This document shows, in pieces, positions 1 through 10,796 of a stretch of 64,000 nucleotides of DNA (its first letter is position 1; every line of letters begins with the position of its first letter). Source of the stretch: Silene latifolia (lineage: Eukaryota; Streptophyta; Magnoliopsida; Caryophyllales; Caryophyllaceae); NCBI RefSeq assembly GCF_048544455.1, contig NC_133534.1, forward strand, positions 225,522,292 through 225,586,291. The letters run 5' to 3'. Under the pieces are notes generated by a model. It did no database searches. It was not told where the DNA came from and saw only the letters and a program-made list of their open reading frames with translations. Made by a program: the position numbers and the translations under genes.

Positions 1-1900
1 GCTTTCGTTCCTCATATTTCTCACGCGAGTGTCCGCCCTTCTCTTCTCCCTTTGCATTCTAGACTTCGTTCTTACTAATTGGCGCCTACGTGCTTGAACC
101 TTCGACCACGTAAGCTCGGATCTTTCCGGGTACCAGCCTCTCCGTTGCATGACCGACCAATTTGACCACTACACTCAATCAATCTAATTAATCAATCTTG
201 TTAAATCGTTTTCCTCTCACGAGGGCACTCTTTCCTTGCATTCGCGTCGAGCATCACTAATCGATCTTCTTTAGTTCTTCTCGTTCCGTCAACATGTAAG
301 TCTGAGGGTGTAATCTCTCTTTTATTTATTGTATTTTAATTATTGTATCATTATTGTAAGGTTTATGTCGAAAGTATCTCATTAAAACCGATTTCTAAAA
401 ACCGCCTTTAAAACCTGTTTTTGCGGATTTCCGATGAAGAGACGATCGAGAAAAAGACGCAGCAATCGCCGCCTCTTCAAAGGAGCGCAGCACTGCGCGC
501 CTCTTTGTGAGGGCCGCATTCTCGCTTCTTTTCTTCTTCCTCCGTCCCTCTCGCAATTCGTATCAAATTTATTTGTTTTGTTTGTTCGTCTGTTAATTCC
601 CCGTCATAAAATCATAATAATTAGCATGTATATTGTATCATATATTTCATCATTCGTTCACATGTTTAATTCATCTAATCCGACTTAAATCCCAAGTAAT
701 TCATATTTGCGGGTTTTCGTCACTAATAATATTCAATTCGAGTTTTAGGGATTCAATTCGTTCATGTTGAGTTTCTGGGATTCATTGTTGATATATTTTT
801 CACCATGTTCATTGTTAATCCGCCATCAATTCATCATGTTTAAGTTAATTATTCGCTTGATTGATTCGTTCATTAACATCGACCCTTCACATAATTAATC
901 TGTCTTTAATTCCGTCTTCATCCATGTTTTGCTGTTTTATGACCTCAATCACATGTAAATAATCTGTAAATCACTTTCATCCGAGTACATAATCTAAATC
1001 AATCCCTTAAATTCACCAATTAACGTTAACAATTGCAGTTTTGGCTTCACAGCCAGAGTTCGTCCTTGGAAGACGCAAAGAATCGCCGCGCCTCTTCCAA
1101 AGGGCGCAGTGTCTGCTGCGCCTGTTCCAGGACGACTTCTGTCCCTGAACTCCTTTTCTGCCTTGACCTATATTAATTAGTCTACGTATCAATTAACTAA
1201 TATTCGTAATTCCTGTTCGCTAATTTGTTGTTTTATTCTTTTATTCTTTTCATCCGTTTTAAAGGTACTTTCGACATGAATCGCCTAATCCGTTGTAATT
1301 AATGTAATTCTTTTTATCCTAGTTATTATTTATTGTATTACTTTCATTGTTTTGTATGCTTCACATGTAAACGAGCATTAAAATCCTACTTTGACCCAAT
1401 TGTTTGCCTAATTAATTGTTCACCGACTTAGCTAATTTCACATGTTAGATTTAATCTATTGGATGTTGCATGGCATGCATATAGCCGACGATATATCAAG
1501 TACGAATAAACTTCCCTAATCATTAGTAGAGGCCGCTATCGAGGCGGGCGGGATTAGGTGTTCGATCAAAAGAGCTTCCTAATACGTACCCTCACCCCTT
1601 ACTCCAGATCTCCGTGAGCACCCGTGTTCATTGGCATCCGCGAGAGTCATTCTAGACATAGAATGCTAAGGGTAACGATTGCTTAGTGTTCATGTCACTA
1701 CTTTGTGTCCTGACATGACACGAGGTATTCGAACGGTTCCAATTTCCCATAAAAATTGGTGGCGACTCCATACAAAATGCAAACGCTTGTTTTCGAGCCC
1801 CTTCACTCCCAAGCGCCCCCGTGGGCGGCCCGCTGTCCACAAAAAGCCCATTTTAATAAGAGTGAAATATTCACGATGAAAGACTTGCTTCAAGTGTGAC
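1..1900 (+). mobile_element. LTR-retrotransposon fragment (3' part of an LTR plus leader)
   Basis: The stretch has no host coding potential. It contains imperfect repeats of a GCGC-rich motif near 435-520 and 1065-1130. Around 1740-1780 it reads into ATTGGTGGCGACTCC, which resembles the primer-binding-site region that follows the 5' LTR in many plant Ty3/gypsy elements of the Tat/Ogre group. A short leader follows. The left end lies outside the window and no gag-pol follows, so the element is truncated or rearranged. The lineage is an inference from the leader motif only. Confidence 0.4.
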
Positions 1901-2549
1901 GGGTCAAACGTGACAGTCAAGCACACTGTTACCCGTGATGAGTAACGATATGCTCGACTGTTACCATTACATGTATTCTACCCTTTCATCTTTACATAGG
2001 TTGACAAAACAACTCTAAATCTTGGGTAGCAAATTATCAACCATTCTTGACTTTGACATTGATTAATTCTTGCTTGAGTAGGTTGTATTATTCCTGAAAT
2101 GGTACACTTAGAAACATGATTAAATTGGGCATGTCATCATCAACAAATATGTCCTAACACATTTTATAGAGACCGGTTGGTTTTATTTTTTATAGGGCTC
2201 CGACAGCCGTGTCACTGGTATTGCTGTTGGTGTTGGATCATTAGTTAGACTTGATGACCTAGATTTGATGCCACCAAAAGTTTTAATTAATGTTGAGGAA
2301 CTCATATTTTGATGTACCATGACTTATTCCTTTTGATGAGGCACTTGTATGAGGTCAAATTACTCTATGAGGTCAATTTGCTTGCTGAGAGTAATAAAAT
2401 GTTCTTGCATTCATCATCAAACATAATTGTTCATTAATTTCATTTTCATAATGAGTTTACATACTGATTTAACCAAAATGAACATCAATTACCAAAATGC
2501 ATACTTAAGGATTGCTGTTTGTATTCACAAACAAACATATCAAAAACAC
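1901..2549. other. Spacer with no recognisable gene
   Basis: AT-rich sequence. A short open stretch near 2196-2312 follows a possible splice acceptor (TTTTTATAG) and encodes about 38 residues, but it has no recognisable similarity and no partner exon. I see no other structure. Confidence 0.3.
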
Positions 2550-3668
2550 CCTTAATGTTTGTTTGTCATACAAACTGCCACATACCATTGTTAAAAAATG
2601 GAACTTGAATACCTAAGTCTAACATGAGTTGTTCTAAGTCTTTTTCAAACCACATGTAATTAAAAATTGAATACATTCCTTGACTAATTCTTCATAAACC
2701 TCTAAATTTCTTAGAAGTGTTCCTGCTCTTCTTGGAATCTATCTGATGTTTCTGCTTCAAGAAATATTTATCATTTCCATTGATATGAGGCTTAGCATTA
2801 TCTTGTAGGATGCTTATCTTTTTTGATGCACTAGCTGACCATTTCTGTTTTATTGATGGTATAACTAAATTAAGCAGACACTCTTTTGTCACTTTCTTGG
2901 TGATTGACTCTATTGGTTTTGTCACAATTGTACCTGCCACTCTGTTCTTGCCGTTTCTTTTTGCTGGTTCTTGGAATGTGCATGGTCATGTACCAAACTT
3001 TCCATCGAATCCAACCTCCCCATTCTCTTTATATGTTGGCCTTGAAATAGCACACATGAAGATTACTTTAGTAATGTACCTCTTGCTTTTACAACATCTA
3101 TATGGAGTTGGTTTAGTGCTGTCTGTGTAGTATCTTGAGCTTAGTTTTGTCATATAAAACCATTTCTCATCAATGTGCACAATAGTGCTCATATCAAAGA
3201 ATTTGATACACCTTAATAGCCTACCAAAAACTAGTTTACCCATGATAAAATGTAACCTAAGATGCTTATTGTCTTGGGTAAGAGCTGTTTTGATTGCATT
3301 TGTGTGAGTTTTGATGATACCTTCCTTTACCCATCTATGACATGTTGAAGGTGAATGATCTATTGCCTTTCCCAATCTATTGAGTGTTGTTCTTTTGGAG
3401 ACATCAAGTGTCATTATCACATTAATTGGACAAGGTGTTCATTCTTTACACTTCTTGCCTGCAGTTTTGCTCCTCACATTGATAGGAACTTCATCTTGCC
3501 TCTGTTTTTTTGCCTTTGTCCAGATATTGAAGATGCATTTTCTGGTTACATTGAACTTGATAGCCACCTCTTGCACCTTTCCATGTTGAGGCTTTCCATT
3601 TTTACAACTCTCGATAAGAGGCAAACAAGTCTATGCCTCTCATCATCACTTAGATTTGGTTTCTTCAT
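2550..3668 (-). pseudogene. Mariner-like (Tc1/mariner) transposase pseudogene
   Basis: Read on the minus strand from an ATG at 3668, the conceptual protein starts MKKPNLSDDERHRL, then a helix-turn-helix-type region, the linker around GKAIDHSPSTCHRW, and a DDE/D-type catalytic core. The first catalytic Asp sits in VHIDEKWF (about 3165-3190) and the second in ILQDNAKPH (about 2785-2812). These motifs are typical of plant mariner-like elements such as the soybean Soymar type. The frame is broken: a shift occurs between the N-terminal segment and the segment starting at 3624, there is an in-frame stop at about 3439, another break lies near 2960, and the C-terminus is badly eroded. Plant MLE transposases are usually over 400 residues. 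I could not define the terminal inverted repeats. It is dead as a coding gene. Confidence 0.8.
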
Positions 3669-3950
3669 TTTGTTGTGTAATTATTTGGTTTTTAGTTGTG
3701 TAATTTCTATAATTTGGTTTATTTAGAATGTGTAATTATTTAGGAGCTTATGTAATTTTTGATGGTTGTTGTAATTTGGTGTATTGGTAATGGGAAACTT
3801 GTAGTGGGACATTGTGAGTTGATGTAATTTGTGTATATTTGTCTAAAGTATTCCACGTAAGAACGTAAAGGTAAATAACGAATTTTCCTAATAACAATAT
3901 AAAGTAATTCGTAATATATACAACAATGTTACATAAGACCAGTGCTTAAC
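3669..3950. other. AT-rich spacer
   Basis: Low-complexity T/G-rich repeats such as TGTAATTTG and TGTAATTAT between the mariner remnant and the solo LTR. No gene or clear element end is visible. Confidence 0.4.
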
Positions 3951-5675
3951 TGTAATACCCGCTCTATTAAAGATTATGGGTGAGCAAATTTAGGTCCGAA
4001 CCGAAAAAATGGACCGGACCAGACCATTTGGTCTAGACCAAACCCGGACCGAATGGACCAAATTTCATGTTTTTAGTGACGCAACATTAAAATATTATGA
4101 ATCGAATTAATATTTTATTTTCAAAAGACATTATAAACTAGTATTGTCAATGATTTTATAAAAGAGTCGTCTAATTATTTAAATGTATTTTATTTAGTGG
4201 AATTAAAATGTAATTATCGTATACGAAATGGTGAAAAAACTAATTTTAGGTCCATTTCGGTCCAAGACCGGACCGGACCAAATATTTCGGTTTTAGTCCG
4301 GTCCAAGATTGAAAGTTTTAGGTCCGGTCTTCGGTCCGGTTTGGTCCAGTCTTGGACCGATTCTCAGCCCTATTAGAGACCCGTTGAACGACCTTTGACC
4401 TCGTAGGACCCCTCATGGGAGATGGAAAAGGAGTTAGATTGTCTTTGTGGCAATGTACTCGACCTAGTAGCGGTCACTCGGCCGAGTGCCTGTGGTACCC
4501 GACCTAGTGCAGTGTATTCGGTCGAGTATACCCTATAATATAACGTGGAAGTTAAAACTTAAATCATTTCCGTAAAAACATTTCTCGTTTTAACCCAAAA
4601 CCTAAACCAGAGCTTTGTCTCCCTTTCTCCCTCCCTTCCTCTCCTCACCTTAACACCCTTGATTCCTCCACCTAAAAGACCGTTATGGGAGCGAGATGTG
4701 CAAGTCGGGACGTAACCCTATCATCAGTCAATCGAGTTAGGAAAGTCGTTGTCTCCCCTGTGGTTTCAATTAAGGTTATACTTGGTTGTTATAGGATCAT
4801 ACCGTTGTTGTAGGTGTTGATGGCGGTGTCCGTGTGCATGTGTGATGGTCGATGCTTCCGTGAGAACCGCTAAAGGTAGGGTTTCCCTACTTAGTTCTTC
4901 CATTTGATTAATTGTGAGCGATGTAGTGATTATGTGATTAATAGTGATATAGTATCATGGTTATTTTGTTGGCATCGTATAATTGTTGGTATTGCTAGGA
5001 TGATTGTGAAGCCATTGTCGAGAGATGGTATTCATCCCCATGTTCGCTCATTGTGGCTCCCGTCACAAGGGGACGTGTACATTTATGATCTGGGTTCGCT
5101 CGTTGTGATGAGCGGGTCTTTAGGTGGCAAGGTTGCGGTCTATAACTCGCGGTGTTGGTACCTGTTGCGATGGGTAACCTGGTGGGGCTGCTCGTTGCGA
5201 TGAGAGTAGATTGTGTTTGTGGTGGTTAGAGTGATAGTAATTGGCATGCATGCGTTGTCTTGTGGATGTCGTTGTATTTATTGTTACCTTAGTGTTGGTT
5301 GTATTCACTTATTGACCTTGTGTGTGTGCGCGCTTGTGTTCTTTGTTTCCTTTCTGTTATGTATGTCAGTGGTGATCCATTTGATATTGTCGGCAAATGG
5401 TGAGCAGTTAGTGTTAACAGGTGTGTTGATAGCAAGGGAGCTTGGATAGGAGTCATGGAAGGAGCGTTTCACGTTAAGTTCTTTTAGTGTAGATAGTCTC
5501 ACTTCAGTTTCGGTATTTTCTGCTGTAATCAGTTTAAAGAGTTTATTTGTAATAAAGTTTTAATTGTTCTTTTATTGCCAATTTGATATACTTTACCTCG
5601 GGCAACCGAAATAGTGATGCCTTTATTTAGTAGGGAATGTCTTGTAAAGACTCTTTGATAAGTGAGGGTGTTACA
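3951..5675 (+). mobile_element. Solo LTR of a chromovirus-like Ty3/gypsy family
   Basis: It starts TGTAATACCC and ends GGGTGTTACA, as do the LTRs of the element at 19684-25273. It shares other landmarks with them: palindromes of the ACTCGGCCGAGT type (4466-4527), GGGTTTCCCTAC (about 4880), CCTGTTGCGATGGGTAA (about 5160) and CCTCGGGCAACCGA (about 5596). No internal gag-pol and no second LTR are present, so it is a solo LTR or a remnant. No matching 5-bp duplication is evident (TTAAC left, TACTT right). A foldback element lies inside it at about 3973-4370. Confidence 0.7.
3973..4370. mobile_element. hAT-like foldback MITE inside the solo LTR
   Basis: The two ends are inverted repeats rich in GGTCCGGTCC-type motifs. 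The left end reads GGGTGAGCAAATTTAGGTCC. The reverse complement of the right end reads GGGCTGAGAATCGGTCC. Flanks TATTAAAG (3965-3972) and TATTAGAG (4371-4378) could be a diverged 8-bp duplication, as hAT elements make, but a few bases between flank and terminus leave this unsure. No coding capacity. Confidence 0.55.
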
Positions 5676-5681
5676 TACTTA

Positions 5682-6972
5682 GACCATCCCCAAGCAGAAG
5701 GTCGCCCTAATCGGGTCACCAAAATTTTTCCTCTTAATCGCACCTTATTAATCTTGACCCACTTTCACCCTCCCAAGCAGAAGGTCACGACCTAGGTCAC
5801 CAACTCAATCATTTTTCCACTTTCCAACATTTTCAATCATTTACCACATTCACTACCCACCAAACTTTTCTCCTACTTTTTCAATTAATATTTATTCACA
5901 AATTATAAATAACTTATTTTTGCAATTTTGTAAATATCTCAACAAAATAAGAACTACTCTAGTCTTACATGATCGAATATATAACAATATCATATTGTTA
6001 ATTTTTTTTATCCGAGTATTAAGAAAAAAAATTGAAAAAAAAAAAAAAAAAAGGGACAAAAATGGACGTGGTTAAACCACACACACCAAAGCATATTATT
6101 TTAGTTATCAATTATCATCTCCTCTTTAATTAAAATCAATACATCATCAAATTCTTTTTATTTTCCCAAATCAACTCATCATCTACTTCATTCTTCATCC
6201 CAAATTTATTACATCAAATATTCCATTGATCTTCATCTTCCTTGTTCACCATCACCAAGCATCATCAAATATTCCATCGAGTTTATTTTATAAGATGATT
6301 TCAGTCAATTTCCTCCTTCATAAGCTGATTTCAGTCGATTTTTCTTCACCAAATCAACCAAATCTCCCTATTTCCTTCTCAAATCAACCAAATCTGCTTA
6401 TTTCTTTTCTTCTTTTACCCAGATCGACATCATCCATTTGATAAATTGACCCTAGACCGTCACCATTACCACCGTCAACATCCTCGATCATCGCCACCAT
6501 CACCATAGATCGTCACCACATTCTCGATCATCACCACTTCTCAGATCTAGAAAAAAAAAGTTGCTTAAATTATGTCAAAACTAAGTTCATTTTGTAGCTA
6601 ATTAAAAAATAAAATCATTTTGGATATGCTCATATTTTATTTTATTGTGTTTTACTATATAATTGTTGTTTTATATCTTTATTATTTTCTTCTCTTTTTG
6701 GGAGAAATAGAGATGTGCAGAGCAGCAGTAGCAAAGCTTCAAGGATTTTCGTCCTTTGCTTTGAGGGTTGTCCTTTTTTTTTTTGTTTCCAACCAATGAA
6801 GGACTGCCACCTATCGGGTCACCAACTTTTAATAATTTCTCAACTCAGGGTCATGGCTTGCCCCTCAGTTGTTCAAGGTCACCAAAATCATCTTGTTAAT
6901 CCTAGTTTAAGGTGTCATTAGCGTGACCCGACAAGGTCACGACCCAGTCGGTGACCTTGCTTGGGGGTGGTC
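5682..6972. mobile_element. PIF/Harbinger-like non-autonomous element
   Basis: The left end reads GACCATCCCCAAGCAGAAGG and the right end is its near inverse (CCTTGCTTGGGGGTGGTC), flanked by the 3-bp duplication TTA (5679-5681 and 6973-6975). TTA/TAA duplications are the hallmark of PIF/Harbinger and Tourist elements. Subterminal repeats of GGTCACGACC and GGGTCACCAA occur at both ends. The 1.29 kb interior has no transposase. It begins 6 bp after the solo LTR. Confidence 0.75.
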
Positions 6973-6975
6973 TTA

Positions 6976-7659
6976 CATTAACGGCATATACATTTGTAAT
7001 TTCTTCCAATATTCGCTTTAAATCACCAAGACAACACACTTACACAGTTTCTATAAATTCAGTTTAAATTTACTTTTCTTTTTATATTAACTTAGTTTAA
7101 TTCAAGTCAATTGCAAAGTAAATTTTACATATTTTATTTTAATACATACGATTTCGTCCGAAATAAAATGGCATAACCAAAGATGCTCCTGAACATGAGT
7201 CGATGCGAGTCATCGACTAAAGTACTCTCACTACCCAAATGAAGTAAAGTAGTCCGTACTCCGTAGCCAAAATACTGAATTCCTGGCAACAAACGTCGAA
7301 GGTTGACAACAAGCAATCAGTTTGGGGAAGTGGGAACAACAACACAGCACTTAACTTATGCATCACCGCTTATTATTTTATTGCTTTGCATTTATTAACA
7401 CCACATTGGCGCCAGACTACCCTACTACATAAATGTCACATTATTTCTCAGCTTTTCCAGATATTTTTTTTCTGATGCTGGCCAATTATAGAATTTCAAA
7501 AAAATAAAATAAGAAACTGAATTGTTAAATCACGTTCTTATTTTACTTGTTACGGACTTACGGTACGTCCCTAAAATTTGTTGATTTGCCTTTTTTTAAT
7601 GTTTTTTTGATACTTTTCACGGTCTATTAATTAATTAATAACAAGTTAATGAGAAAAAA
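6976..7659. other. AT-rich spacer
   Basis: No gene recognised. A short minus-strand open stretch (7134-7316) has no family resemblance and no codon-level support. Confidence 0.3.
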
Positions 7660-8507
7660 ATTAAAGTAGCAATTTTAATTAGTTCCTATTTACTAAATGA
7701 ATATGCATTCTCATAAATTTTTCCTCCAAAAAACATTTTCTTAAATAAGGAAGGTAATTACAATTAAGTGCACTTACTAAATAAGAAAGTTAATAATTAT
7801 GATTTTTTTCATTAAATTATTATATTTTCATTAAAATTAATTTCTTCATTAAATTATATTCCCTCTATTTTTCCATTTTCACCCCATTTGCTTTATTGCA
7901 GTCTTCAAGACGTCCCTTTGACTGTATTTTCGATGTCTATATGTTATTTTTATTTTCTTGAATTTTTTTTCGTGAAAGATGTCTTGATATTAATTGTAAA
8001 TGTTTTACTTTTATATGTAAATAATTTTTATTTTCCAACTTATTGACGGACTTTGACCTCCAAAAAGCAAATGGGGTAAAAATAGTAAAATAGAGGGAGT
8101 ACTATTTTCACTAAAATTTAAATTATAATATTTTTAATTAAAATATAAATAAAATTTATATAAAACTATTAATTGTTAAATCTTTTATTGATGCTGTTAT
8201 TTGAGAATGACTTGAACTATACTATGTATAAAACAAAACTGTAAATCGTTATTATTATTTTCGTGTCAAAAAAAAAATTAGAGAGTTTATAAATTGAAAT
8301 TATTAACTTTGTGGTATAAAAATATTTTCTGTAGAATACATTTTCGCACATTGATTAATATTCAGCTTCAACCCTTTTTTATCAAAATAAAATATAATGA
8401 CGAGAAATATGAACAATTAATGAGATTACATTATTATATAAGTAATTTATTCAAAAAAAAAAAAAAACTTTATATACCTTCCATTTATTGCACAGAGTCT
8501 AAACTAG
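7660..8507 (+). mobile_element. Helitron-like non-autonomous element, copy 1
   Basis: The body resembles copies near 16695-17279 and, inverted, 55064-56215. Shared landmarks are TACTAAATGAATA, a CCAAAAA-CAT-TTCTTAAA stretch, repeated ATTAAATTATATT, and a 3' end reading GTCTAAACTAG followed by T. Helitrons end in CTRR, usually just after a small hairpin; here the hairpin is degenerate (TTGCACAGAG). The 5' boundary is approximate. A Stowaway-type MITE has inserted at 7859-8099. Confidence 0.5.
7859..8099. mobile_element. Stowaway-type MITE
   Basis: Terminal inverted repeats TTCCCTCTATTTTTCC and, inverted from the right end, CTCCCTCTATTTTACT, with ACCCCATTTGCTTT further in on both sides. Flanked by TA (7857-7858 and 8100-8101). 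It sits within a Helitron-like copy. Confidence 0.8.
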
Positions 8508-8515
8508 TTATTGTA

Positions 8516-8773
8516 CTCCCTCCATACCACACCAATGGTAACATTGATTTTTTCACATTTGCCGAGACACGTTTTGCAACGTGAATATCTTTAGTTACAC
8601 ATTATTAATAATTATAAAAATTTGATATTCTTATAGCATTCATGACGATAAATCAAACAAGATCTCACATGACTATATTTTGTCTTATAGATTAAGAATA
8701 ATATCGAAGATTCCCTACGACCATGAATAGTGTCAAGATTCTCAATGTTACCATTGATGTGGTATGGAGGGAG
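8516..8773. mobile_element. Stowaway-type MITE
   Basis: Near-perfect terminal inverted repeats CTCCCTCCATACCACA, extending through CAATGGTAACATTGA on both sides, flanked by TA (8514-8515 and 8774-8775). It lies directly after the 3' end of Helitron-like copy 1. Confidence 0.85.
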
Positions 8774-8775
8774 TA

Positions 8776-9438
8776 TTAATTAACGAAGAATTAACAAAAA
8801 TACTTTGAGTTAATGAAGAAATAACAGTTTTCTTAATATATAATTGCACGACAATTAATATAACAACAACGACACGATTTCAATTAGGACAAAAATTTGA
8901 CAATTAAAAACGAAAAAAATTAAATGGCGTAACTTTATGCTTTGGATTCCATTTTCGACGATGTTTTTTATATCGCTTATTTTGAGGGGACGAACGCAAT
9001 CGAAAAAAATGGGAGCTGGTCATTCTTGTAAAAAACACAAACCGACCATGACAAGTCTTGACCAGTTTGTGTGGTTTACACGAACCAGCTTGTATAAACC
9101 ACGTGAGTAGGCCTTGGACAGTACAAAACGGAAAATTTATGATAAAGTAGAACCTTAATAAGTAAAAATAGGGGCGTGATATAATAACCCGTATAAAATA
9201 ACGTCCATAAAATAAAGGGGTGATAATTACGAAAATGTGAAATGTCATCCATAGAGTGTGGAAGTTTGAGTTTGACCCACAGGCCACAGCCTTTCCAATA
9301 CCACATTACTTGGCTAGCTAGCTGCTGCACGCTTTATCATCTGAAACTTGCTTTGTGGAAATAAGAAAATTGACTCTTTTGAGAAACTATTATATACTCC
9401 GTATATAATGCTCTCATTATTATAATGTTATGGAAATA
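8776..9438. other. AT-rich spacer
   Basis: No gene recognised. Minus-strand open stretches at 8904-9330 look like chance frames. Confidence 0.3.
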
Positions 9439-9761
9439 CTCCCTCCTATTTTACATAAATTTCTCTCTTTCTTTTTTCATTTATTCACAATATCTTCTCT
9501 ATTTTCTTATTTAGTAAAATTTTATACTTATTTTAATCACCTTACCCCACAACAATACCATATCTCACCCCACAACAATACTTATTTTAATCAACTTACC
9601 CCACAACAATACTTATTTTAATCACCACACCCACAATAATACCCACAATACCTCCCCTCTCTTCAATTACCAAACCCACTACAATATTTTACCTTATTTT
9701 AATCCCTCTCTTAATTCTAGTGCCCCCATGAATAGGGAGGTTTATCTAGAATAGGAGGGAG
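9439..9761. mobile_element. Stowaway-type MITE with internal direct repeats
   Basis: Ends CTCCCTCCTATTTTACAT and, inverted, CTCCCTCCTATTCTAGAT, with TA duplications (9437-9438 and 9762-9763). The interior carries several direct repeats of CCCCACAACAATAC plus ACTTATTTTAATCA. Confidence 0.8.
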
Positions 9762-9784
9762 TATTTTTCTATTGTATAAGTATA

Positions 9785-10019
9785 TTCCTTATTTGTTTCG
9801 ATCAATAATTTACACTTTTCTATTTAAGAAATACTATTAATTAATAATTTACATTTTTATTTTTTAGTAAATAAATTAATGCATATAGGTTGGGGTCATT
9901 ACATTTTCTCCTCATCAAGTAGTTCTAGATTTTTTAATAATTTTACCCATTTATCTTTCTTTATCTATGTTATTTATATATGAAACAATTGTAAACTATA
10001 TTGAGCGGGATAAATGGAG
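9785..10019. mobile_element. Stowaway-like MITE, degenerate
   Basis: Left end TTCCTTATTTGTTTCG and inverted right end CTCCATTTATCCCGCT, with AATTTACA / AGTTTACA further in. Flanked by TA. More diverged than its neighbours. Confidence 0.6.
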
Positions 10020-10021
10020 TA

Positions 10022-10796
10022 ATACAGTTGTGTAATTATTGATCCAAAGTCTAAGCTTGTCTGGGTTGAGCACATGTGTTTGGTTGTCGAAGCCAGTAGT
10101 TGCGCTCGCTCTATGTTGCCACTCCCCATTCTATTATTTTTCCATTATTATTCAACTCTCGTTATATTCCCTTTTACCTTTCTCCTGTGCTTTTGTTGTT
10201 AAGGTTAATCACATCCTTAATTGAAACACCGACACCTATGAATGAAACTATATGTCATTCCACACTTGCTTTTATGTTTTATCGTTCCACCTTTATTATT
10301 TGTACACTACTAGCTAAACAAAATCCAAACAAAATTAGTATCATATTTTTAGTTACTAAAATTATTACTTTGAATATTTCCATTTGTCGACTATACTCCC
10401 TATTAAAGCAAGCAACTAAATTGTAACAAATCGAGTTAAACTACTTTTCTTCAAGCAATTACAATACGGAGTATTCATTTTATTTTATTTTCCTTTTTTT
10501 GGTTCGCTAATAAAGTGTCGGCGAAATTAACATTAACATTGGCCTTGTATTCGTAACATGAAAGTGATACACATTGGTTTTATCAGCAAAGTTGTAAATT
10601 GTTACGAGTAGCATGTCACCTGAGTTGAATTGCACAAAAAACCATGAGGGAGTATTGAGTACATTGAATGTCTGATTTCATATATTTCAAAATCGATTAC
10701 TCTACAATTTATGGACATAAATTTGCATTAATTAATAATTAATAGTCCATCCCCTATGTCTTCCCTTTCCAATTTTGTGTTCCCACAACCAACTAA
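10022..10796. other. Spacer 3' of host gene 1
   Basis: AT-rich sequence between the MITE cluster and the 3' end of the minus-strand gene. It should hold that gene's 3' untranslated region. No element ends or genes recognised. Confidence 0.3.

Noticed and set aside
434-688. 84-residue plus-strand ORF
   Set aside because: Low-complexity and compositional; lies in LTR sequence with no family resemblance.
2196-2312. Possible host exon after a TTTTTATAG acceptor
   Set aside because: Only 38 residues, open on both strands, with no partner exons or family match.
6226-6441. 71-residue ORF inside the Harbinger-like element
   Set aside because: Repeats of NQPNL-type text from AT-rich direct repeats; not a transposase.
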